Of a DNA stretch of 22,102 bases, positions 15,281-22,102 are shown one piece after another. Numbering within the stretch: the stretch's first letter is position 1; each line of letters begins with the position of its first letter. The notes beneath the pieces were generated by a model. It did no database searches. It saw only the letters and a program-made list of their open reading frames with translations, and was not told the origin of the DNA. Source of the DNA: Zoopage sp. CT-All. Taxonomy: Eukaryota > Zoopagomycota > Zoopagomycetes > Zoopagales > Zoopagaceae. The stretch is from positions 1-22,102 of the forward strand of contig QZWS01000144.1 of assembly GCA_004114245.1 (NCBI GenBank), given 5' to 3'. Both the position numbers and the translations under genes were made by a program.

Positions 15281-16814
15281 CTATATTCTCTTCTTGCTTG
15301 AACGATCCATGTCGTCCTCGGCTATGTCAGCTTTGGCTCGCTTCAGCTTTCTAGCTTCGTCCTTGCCACCAAATTTCGTGTCATGCAGATGCTGTTGCAG
15401 TCGGGTTAGCATACATATATACTGGAAACGACTGTATGCCTACCAAAACGGCCACGCGTCGAGCAGTGGACACCTTGGAGAGGAGCTCGAGCACCGTCGA
15501 TTCCTGGACATCTTCGCACTCCGCTAGCTTCTTCTCTACACAACCAATCAGCACATGACCGACAGAATCAAGCGCACCTATGCTGGCTTCGATATTCTCG
15601 ACAAGCGATACGTCTCTCTCCGTGACCAACGTCACTGCTACACCACCACGGCCGGCGCGTGCAGTACGACCAACCCGATGCACATAATCCGCTGCATCTC
15701 TCGGCACATCGTAGTTCACCACAAGGCCGACAGAGGGGATGTCGAGGCCGCGACTAGCGACGTCAGTAGCGATCAGCACCCGGCTACGAGATCCGCGGAA
15801 TCTGTCCACAGCGCCTAGACGCTGCCCCTGCCGGAGCTTCGAGTGCAGAGCCACACACGTGTTATCAATGGCAAGCTCTTGGATCATAATGCGAAGCATT
15901 TCTGCGGTGTCGCATCGTGCGGTGAATATCATAATGCTGCAGCCAGGATCCTTGGCTAATCGGTGCTGCAGCAATGCGACGAGGTGGGCGTCGCGGGCAT
16001 GCGTAGGCGTGAGGATAAACGACTGGTTGAGCGTTTGGACAGTGGCGAGGTAGTTGAGATCCGATTGGTGAAAAAACGGGAGCTGGTTATCCGGCCCGGA
16101 GGGCTTGTCTCGCAGCTGCGCGACGGCATCGGTGAGCGTAGCCGTGAACATCATCACGCGACGGTCCGACCTCGAAGCGCGGTCAAGAATAAGCGAAAGA
16201 TCAGGAGCAAATCCCGGCGTCAGAAGCCTGTCTGCTTCGTCCATAACGACGTACTGCGCGCGAGACAGGCTGATGTCCCCGGGCGAGGAGCGCAGATGAT
16301 CGGCGAGCCGCCCTGGCGTCGCCACCACGATATGCGCCGGCCGACCGCCCACGCCGCCCGACATCTCCAGCGCCTGCTTCGTCATGTCCTGTCCGCCCAC
16401 GCAGACAAGCAGCCGTAGACCCATTCCGCCGTGATCTGCGAGCACCCGGAACTGATCAGCGATCTGGAAGGCCAGTTCTCGGGTCGGCGTCAACACCACG
16501 GCGAAAACACCGAACGGGTTCTGGGCCCAGTGCTGCAGAATCGGCAGTGCAAAGGCCAGCGTTTTCCCCGACCCGGTGCGAGCCGAGCCTATGATGGGGC
16601 GGCCGGTGAGCGCCGGCGGGATGGTGGCGAGTTGGATGTCGGTGGGATGCGTGATGGAGACTGCGCGAAGGGCGGATGTAAGCCAGGCATCTATGCCGAT
16701 GCTTGCAAACGTTGCTATGGGTGTCTCGTTGGTGGCGGATCTAGACGTCTTTGGCATGGTCGCCGGTGTGATGGCTGTTGAGCTGGTTGAGCTGGTGTTT
16801 TTGTTTTTTGACAT
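15281..16814 (-). CDS. DBP8: DEAD-box ATP-dependent RNA helicase Dbp8/DDX49 (two exons)
   Basis: Exon 1 is 16814-15444 (457 codons), the intron 15443-15392 (52 nt: GTAGGC donor, GCTAAC branch, CAACAG acceptor), and exon 2 15391-15281, giving 493 residues. Motifs: Q motif with Q61, ARTGSGKT (78-85), PTREL (110-114), ATPGR (165-169), DEAD (192-195), FTAT (223-226), TDVASRGLD (350-358), HRVGRTARAGR (379-389). The C-terminal exon gives LHDTKFGGKDEARKLKR and a basic end, like the Dbp8/DDX49 tail. TAT instead of SAT in motif III is usual for Dbp8. The family acts in nucleolar 18S rRNA processing and 40S assembly, with Esf2 as cofactor in yeast. If the intron is ignored, the reading frame ends 20 codons into it and the conserved tail is lost. 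Paralog assignment is from motifs, length and tail only. Confidence 0.9.
15392..15443 (-). other. DBP8 spliceosomal intron (52 nt)
   Basis: On the minus strand it starts GTAGGC and ends in a GCTAAC branch followed by CCGACTGCAACAG. Removal joins TTG to CAT in phase 0 and restores a family-like C-terminus. Confidence 0.88.
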
Positions 16815-17027
16815 TTAACGATTTAGAGTTATCTGAGTGGGTACTAGTGCTTTATTCTCTCTGTTTGAGTAAAGACCCCAGCATATTTTCTAGGCGCTAT
16901 TTAGGATCAAGAATGCAGACCATTGCACCATATTTCTGCCCCCTATTAGCATCCTGTTCTTAATGCACTTAGCAGCTGCGTAGTCAGCAGATGGTGGCCA
17001 GGCAGCAGTCCAAAAGCGCACTCGTCC

Positions 17028-17047
17028 ATTGCGCCATCTGGCGCAAT
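17028..17047. promoter_or_regulatory. 8-bp inverted repeat in a divergent promoter
   Basis: ATTGCGCC-ATCT-GGCGCAAT is a perfect 8-bp inverted repeat, with ATTGG (an inverted CCAAT box) at its right edge (17046-17050). It lies in the 342-bp gap between DBP8 (-) and the 739-aa gene (+), which otherwise shows no gene. A dimeric factor site is plausible. Confidence 0.4.
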
Positions 17048-17156
17048 TGGTGGGCCCGTAAATGAGGCGAAGAAAAGACATGCGTCGGCCTATCCGCCGC
17101 TCGCGCCCCGCCGCACCCGCCACAAGACCACCAGAATTTCCTTGAACGCACCACAC

Positions 17157-19484
17157 ATGCGCATCTTTTCCTTGAAAGCCAACGTCTCCAGCTGCAACTC
17201 GCGGCCGTGGCTGCTCACCACTGCCGCCAGCACCGCCATCCTTGCCGCTGCCCTGATCCTTCCGTCGATCGCCACCACCCTCGCCTCGTCATCCACCACC
17301 CCCGCGTCCACCCCCGTATCCACTCCCGTATCCATCACCCTGGCTACGTCATCAGCCAATTTGACACCGCTATTGGTTGGTAATACGGACGGTGCGCATA
17401 ACAGCGAGATACAGCTATCCGCGGCGACGGATGCACTTAGAACGAGTGCCACCAACACGAACATTGGTCTCGCCCCCACTGCCATCACAAGAAACAGCAA
17501 AACTGGCGCGGTGGCTGGTGATGGTCGACACGCTGAAATCGCAGCTATCGCGCAGTCATCCAATGCTCGGTCATGGGATCCTTATGCTCCAGCCTTTCAA
17601 GAATACCTCAGATCACTCCCAGAGTCGTCTACGAGCAAGCCCCAACCGTGGTCCAAAAAGCGTGTGTCAATGAGTAGCATCCCTCCTACCACTTTGTCAT
17701 CCAGAGGTTCTAGTGCGAAGATGACGACGACCACATTGCCTGGTTTGGGGCAGGCCTCATATCCGACAAACCCGTCTCCAGTCACTACAACAATGACCAC
17801 TACGACCGTGGCGACAACTGAACTCGTTAGCGACGCAGGCGGCACAGGCGGCACGACAACGCTAAACAAATCGCACAGCCTGCCGACCGAAAAGGGAACT
17901 GAACTTGCCAAATCCACTCCCCGTGCTTCGCTGTCGAAGAGTTCCAAGCGTTTGTCTCAGCGACAGACATCGTATTCTGACATCAGCAACGGCGTGCAGC
18001 TTGACAGCGTCACACCCAGCAAGAGTGGATCCAACACCTCTGGATCCAATACTTCCAATAACAGCGCTGAAAATCTCGGAAAATCGCGTCGCGCTAAATC
18101 CGTTAGATCCATTAAATCGGACCGAAGTGTTGCTCCCAAGGAAAGTGGTCCTTCCAAGGACAGTGGTCTTTCCAGCCAGCCTCCGATCATCTCGTTGGGT
18201 CCAGTCAGCAGCCAGACTGACGAGCATCAGCTTCACAATACGGGTATGTACAATGTCATCCCGCCCTCATACATCCCGCTCGACGAGTCCGGCACCCAGG
18301 CTCCCTCTCCGGCGTCAACGCCCAAGTCTTCCCGTGACCCCACCAAGAAACTATCATTATTTCACAAAGACCCATCTGCCGGCGATTCAGTAGCAAATAC
18401 ACCAAGAAGTGACTCTCTGGCAGCGGCCCTAACAACGACCATTACAACGACAGCGAAAGGGCTTAGGCATTCTTTCAAACGCACGTCGCAGTCCTCATCA
18501 ACTGGTAAGTCAACTAGTTTTAACCTAGTGTTCACACGCCCTAATCGTTGAATTTATTCAAGTGCCAATTAGCAAAATAAGAGTAGGTAAAAAGGACTAT
18601 ATTAGGTATATAAACCGCGCCAACAACGACGTCCTGACGCTGTCGGAAATTCTAAATGCGCGCCACTTCCCCAACATGTATGGAAATTTGAGCGAGGTCT
18701 TTAAACTCGTAGAAGCGGTCCTTGGAAGCATTCCTCTACTCGATAAGCAGCGAGAAATTGCGCGTGGCACATCCAAATACGCTGGAGAAGCTAAGGATAT
18801 TTTGGAGGCATTTGATGCCTTGCAGCTGGGTGTTTATCGTACTACGACCACGGATCTGATTCAAGCACAGACCTTATTTGATCAACTCGCCGGTGATGAA
18901 GGTATGCAGTCCGACTCTTTGCTTGCCTCGACAACAGTATCTCTGTTATAGTGATTCAGATCAATCCTTCCGCTTACAACACCAACGAAAAGTTCCTGAA
19001 TTTCATCAATACGGTCAAGGGCTTTTATACGAACAATTCTATGCGCAACGGTGTTGTTTCTGCATCCGGAGCTCTCCCACTCTTCCCCAGCGATGTCCAG
19101 GACAAACTAAATGCATTTCATGGCTATATCGACAATAACCCGGAAACGCTCACCCCCTCCATGGAAGAAAAAATGGCGGTCGCTATGGCTGGTATTAATC
19201 TTCCGCCTCCAATCCGGAAGATAGTCGTACTCGTTGTGAAGCATGTCCGTAAAATCTCCAAGATAATGGCCAAGCTTAACAGAGGAGAAGCGATCGTATC
19301 AAATGTCGACCACTGGTACTGGTCATATTCAGCGCCATTCGCCGCGCTCTTCTTCGCCTATGGCCCCCAAGACCCGACAAGCGAATATGCGACCTGCAGC
19401 AGGAATCCACTCTCGTACGCACGCTACGTGCTCTACTGGATGTTCCGCAATCCCAACATAGCGATGCTATTGAAGAAAGCGTAG
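17157..19484 (+). CDS. unrecognised 739-aa protein, Ser/Thr-rich with conserved-looking C-terminal region (three exons)
   Basis: Exons are 17157-18504, 18563-18901 and 18952-19484. The introns of 58 and 50 nt (GTAAGT...TTCAAG; GTATGC...TTATAG) are both phase 1 and both create a GTG Val codon. The joined frame is 739 residues. The upstream frame is open to 17142 but only with TTG, so the first ATG is used. The N-terminus has a hydrophobic helix (about 18-40, LLTTAASTAILAAALIL): a signal peptide or anchor. Residues to about 450 are Ser/Thr/Pro low complexity. The rest is a compact, mostly helical region (YIRYINRANNDVLTLSEIL, DHWYWSYSAPFAALFFAYGP, YVLYWMFRNPN). No known domain recognised. It could be a lineage-specific surface or signalling protein. 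Confidence 0.75.
18505..18562 (+). other. intron 1 of the 739-aa gene (58 nt)
   Basis: GTAAGTCAAC donor, TTCAAG acceptor, phase 1. Splicing joins G to TG and keeps the frame open through exon 2. Confidence 0.85.
18902..18951 (+). other. intron 2 of the 739-aa gene (50 nt)
   Basis: GTATGCAGTC donor, CTGTTATAG acceptor, phase 1. Without removal the frame ends at TAG at the splice junction. Confidence 0.85.
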
Positions 19485-19971
19485 ACGGAATGGATTGGTT
19501 GAAGCACTACTTATATGATCACTTTTATTTTTAAGCATCGCAGCAGGCCTGACATTGGCCAATGCACAAGCTTATTGTGGTGGTCACGCAGAAGTGTGTT
19601 GGGTTGAGTAGATCTCAAATGTGTTCAGGGATAGTGTAATCTCAGTATTTGTCAGGAGACAAGTTATACTCACTCTCCTTGATACTGCCAGATTACTGGG
19701 GTTCCAGGCTGTTGTGTCTGACTAAGCCGTTGCATTCTGCCACTATGCATATGGCAAGGCACAATACTGTTGAAGCAAAGACGTAGTGGCCAGGGATGCG
19801 GTGTGTAGATGGTTGAAAAGAATATTTACTTCTCTCAGATATTCATGTCCGAGCTGGCCACCATTGCAGAAGAACATATCGCGAAACAAATACATCCTGG
19901 CCATACGTCCCAGTTCCAACAGAATGAACTACTATCAAAACAATATTGTATATCAATTCCAATAGAATATC
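19485..19971. other. convergent intergenic region, nothing recognised
   Basis: This is 3' sequence of the two converging genes. I see no ORF with coding character, no RNA gene and no certain repeat. A short imperfect repeat of the type TTCCAAnAGAATnnnCT occurs near 19914 and 19958. Confidence 0.5.
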
Positions 19972-21745
19972 TCATTTTAGCGCCACCATGTCCTGCGATT
20001 CTACAGATGCTAAACGGTTATCCTGGGAACTATGCGGCGCGAAGAAAAACGAAAGCACCAAGCCAGTGGCAGTGAAGGCTACGAAGAGAACAAAAGCGGT
20101 CATCACCGCCTCAGTATAGGCAGCAACAACGACGAGCCTGGTGTCAGCCGGAAGGCTGCGAATCGCGGATGCGGATTGAAGAATCTCTTCCACCTACCTT
20201 GCGATTAGCAACACCACGGCATTGCTCTGGCAGCCTACCGCAGCCCCAAGTATGCCAGAAGCGCGGGCCCGAAAGACACTCGCTATGATTGCGTCTGACG
20301 CTGCTAGGCTCACAATGCCGCCAATGGTTCCCCAGAACCAGATTGCTGTGGTCACGACCGCAAGATCTGGTCAAAATCAGCGATACTGCATTATTTCCCA
20401 GAAAGTTGGTCTTACCAGCCTCGGCAGTTGCGACTTGTACGGCGAGCACAAGTGTGTGGATATACAGTCCAAACCCCGTGCCAATAATGACGAGTATTCC
20501 GACGAGCATCCAGACTGACATTGCTGGGGATAACAGCGTGTGTAGCAAGACGATTCCAACCAACGAGATTGCAAACCCAGAGGAGGTGGTGGCTCGATAG
20601 TAAGGCCAGCGACCGAGGACAATGCCGATCACGGACATTACTACTGTTGCTGACAACATGTAGCCAAGTAGCGCGAGCCCAGAGCTCGTGGCCGAATACC
20701 CCAAAGCGATCTGGAGGTAGTTAGGAATGTAGAAAACAATAGCAGTCGATAGCGCCACGCACAGAAACATGAGCATACAGCCCAGCGTGACAGTGCGGTT
20801 GCGATATATATGCATGGGCATGACAGGATCCACGGCAACGCGAAGCTCGATATAGACAAAGAGTAGGGCAAGAAAAAACCCAACGACGTAGCAGGATATC
20901 ACCAACGGACTTGACCAGGGATGTGAACGCCCGCCGATACTTGTTGCTGTGAGGATGGTCACGACAGCGGCAACCATTGTAAAGGTGCCAAGGTAGTCAA
21001 TTCGCCTCCAAAGATCAGTGCGCGTTGCAGTAGAGCCCGTGGAGGAAACGTCCTTGGGCTTGAAAGCAAATACGAGCAGTGCAATGACAAGCGCGGTTAT
21101 AGGCGCATTCAGATAAAAGTTCCATCGCCAGCTGACTGCATCCGTGAGCCATCCGCCGAGCAATGGACCAATGATTGATGACACGGCAAAGATTCCGCCC
21201 ATAGCGCCCAGCACTGTACCCCGATGCCGCATCGGCACCACATCGGAGACAATGACATATGAGCATGCATAGAGCCCACCTCCACCGATGCCCTGCACAG
21301 AGCGGAACACAATCAGCGGGACAATGTCCCAACTGGCGCCACAAAGCACAGATCCAACGAGGAAGATACTCGCGGCAACCAACATCGAAACGCGCCGCCC
21401 GAATACGTCGCAAGCTTTGCCAAATATTGGCTGGAATGCATTCTCGGTAAGGAGATACGCGGTTGCGACCCAGGTGACTTTATCCAGGGCGTTGAACGTG
21501 GATGCAACCACTGGAAGTGCAGTACTGATGATGGTCATGTCCAGCGAAGCGAGAAAAATGGACATGAACACTGCTAGGATGACCGGAAGGAGGGCGCGGA
21601 TGGATGATTGGACATCGTCGTCGGACGCAACTACTATGGTGGACTGGCATTCGAGGACTGGCGAGTCGTCGATGGACGTCACCAATACGTGTGCAGGAGC
21701 GTGATTATCAAGGGAAGGCAATATGTACGAGATTTTGTCGGACAT
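19972..21745 (-). CDS. MFS transporter, DHA2 (14-TM) family (three exons)
   Basis: Exons 21745-20416, 20366-20239 and 20193-19972; introns of 49 nt (GTAAGA...GACCAG, phase 1) and 45 nt (GTAGGC, branch GCTAAT, ends AAGGTAG, phase 0). The product is 559 residues. Motifs: LASLDMTIISTALP (65-78), motif A GKACDVFGRR (109-118), RSVQGIGGGGLY (148-159), motif C GAMGGIFAVSSIIGPLLGGW (180-199), then SWRWNFYLNAPI (205-216). Exon 2 encodes a TIGGIVSLAASDAIIASVF helix typical of DHA2 TM13, and exon 3 the last TM helix and tail. The family exports drugs or moves basic amino acids into vacuoles by proton antiport; the substrate cannot be told. Ignoring the introns gives a false frameshifted tail. Confidence 0.9.
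20194..20238 (-). other. intron 2 of the DHA2 gene (45 nt)
   Basis: GTAGGCTGCC donor, GCTAAT branch, AAGGTAG acceptor, phase 0. It joins SGILGAA to VEEILQSASAIRSLPADTR, the usual end-of-family loop. The bases before the acceptor also read open, so retention would add residues before a stop. Confidence 0.75.
20367..20415 (-). other. intron 1 of the DHA2 gene (49 nt)
   Basis: Minus strand GTAAGACCAA...TTTTGACCAG. Splicing in phase 1 joins GCTG to AT and continues AEAGDLAVVTTAIWFWGTIGG, a family-typical sequence. Confidence 0.85.
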
Positions 21746-22071
21746 GGTGGGGAGGTAGGCTGGGGTGATTTGTGCAAACCTACCCCAATTTACTTTATTT
21801 AGTAGTGAGCTCTAGCAATGAGAATTGGTTCCTCTGCAATGCAGCGTTTGTTCATAGAGCAAAGATTTGTCTATTCCTATGAGATGGGGGCACCAGCTAG
21901 CTGCCGTGCTGGGAGGTGGGAGGTTGCGGCCGCTTGCTTGTTTTCATGGCGGTCTTCCACGGCTTTTTTTTTAAAAACTAATATATGACATTACACAAAG
22001 CTGATCCGGCTACTAAGTCCGGGGCAAGGCGCATGTCCAGGCCTGCTTATTTACGGATACAAACCCCCAAA
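21746..22071. other. promoter side of the DHA2 gene and unassigned sequence
   Basis: Upstream of the minus-strand transporter. Contains a poly(T) tract next to AAAAAC (about 21965-21979). No convincing ORF. Sequence after about 21990 may belong to a mobile element that continues past the window. Confidence 0.4.
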
Positions 22072-22091
22072 ATCCGTATTTATCCGTATTT
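22072..22091. repeat. tandem ATCCGTATTT repeat, possible transposon subterminal repeats
   Basis: ATCCGTATTT occurs twice back to back (22072-22091), and an inverted related copy (TTTACGGATA) lies about 20 bp to the left. Short, mixed-orientation motifs of this kind are typical of hAT-like transposon ends, but the element leaves the window. Confidence 0.4.
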
Positions 22092-22102
22092 AAACTTTGG
22101 CT

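Noticed and set aside
17142-17156. Start of the 739-aa gene at 17142
   Set aside because: That codon is TTG; in a eukaryotic gene the ATG at 17157 is the sensible start.
18562-18951. Separate small gene starting with GTG at 18562, and another at 18951
   Set aside because: Both GTGs are splice-junction codons; the frames are exons 2 and 3 of the gene starting at 17157.
19590-19790. TGTGTTGGGTTGAG start resembling an LTR
   Set aside because: No matching CA end, no target duplication and no empty site for comparison.
20144-20415. Frameshifted, degraded C-terminus of the DHA2 transporter
   Set aside because: Two short introns restore a complete family-like sequence, so it is not a pseudogene.
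1-22102. CRISPR array, rRNA, or bacterial-type operon
   Set aside because: No regularly spaced repeat-spacer pattern or rRNA sequence is seen. Spliceosomal introns and gene content are eukaryotic.

Overview
The window looks like nuclear DNA of a fungus. Protein-coding genes are interrupted by 45-58 nt spliceosomal introns with GT...AG ends; the clearest have a GCTAAC-like branch site about 10-13 nt before the AG. The genes include a 7TM protein fused to an RGS domain, a Dbp8-type DEAD-box helicase, an eEF1A-lysine-methyltransferase-like protein and a 14-TM DHA2 transporter. The repeated gene family on the left resembles restriction-endonuclease-like (PD-(D/E)XK) proteins that I recall from Mucoromycota, Zoopagomycota and Agaricomycetes. 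An early-diverging fungus, possibly Kickxellomycotina, would fit, but that placement is inference.

The left part (1-9000) is AT-rich and repeat-rich. It opens with a 78-bp perfect inverted repeat. Three tandem units follow, each holding one intronless gene of about 320 codons (883-1842, 3289-4251, 7235-8245) and a strongly conserved 3' flank. The spacer after gene 1 is homologous to the spacer after gene 2. Aligning the two by eye exposes insertions with empty-site evidence: solo-LTR-like pieces, two insertions with tRNA-like heads, a 1,008-bp TIR element with a 3-bp target duplication, and a tiny 17-bp core insertion that also occurs at 433-449 next to a different target repeat. Unit 3 ends abruptly at 8670, inside the 3' end of a small opposite-strand gene.

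The right part (9400-21750) is GC-richer and gene-dense. In order it holds: a 7TM-RGS protein (-), a 98-aa single-pass membrane protein (+), an EEF1AKMT4-like methyltransferase (+), a large 7TM-like protein with a long Ser-rich tail whose 5' exon is unresolved (-), DBP8 with a short second exon (-), an unrecognised 739-aa protein in three exons (+), and a DHA2 transporter in three exons (-). These are ordinary single genes in divergent, convergent or tandem arrangements, not an operon. The far right edge (21746-22102) carries short repeats that may belong to a transposon end.

The most unusual region is the tandem REase-like array. None of its three proteins keeps a full PD...ExK triad, each having lost different positions. 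About 225 bp of sequence after the stop codon is essentially invariant while the coding sequence has diverged.
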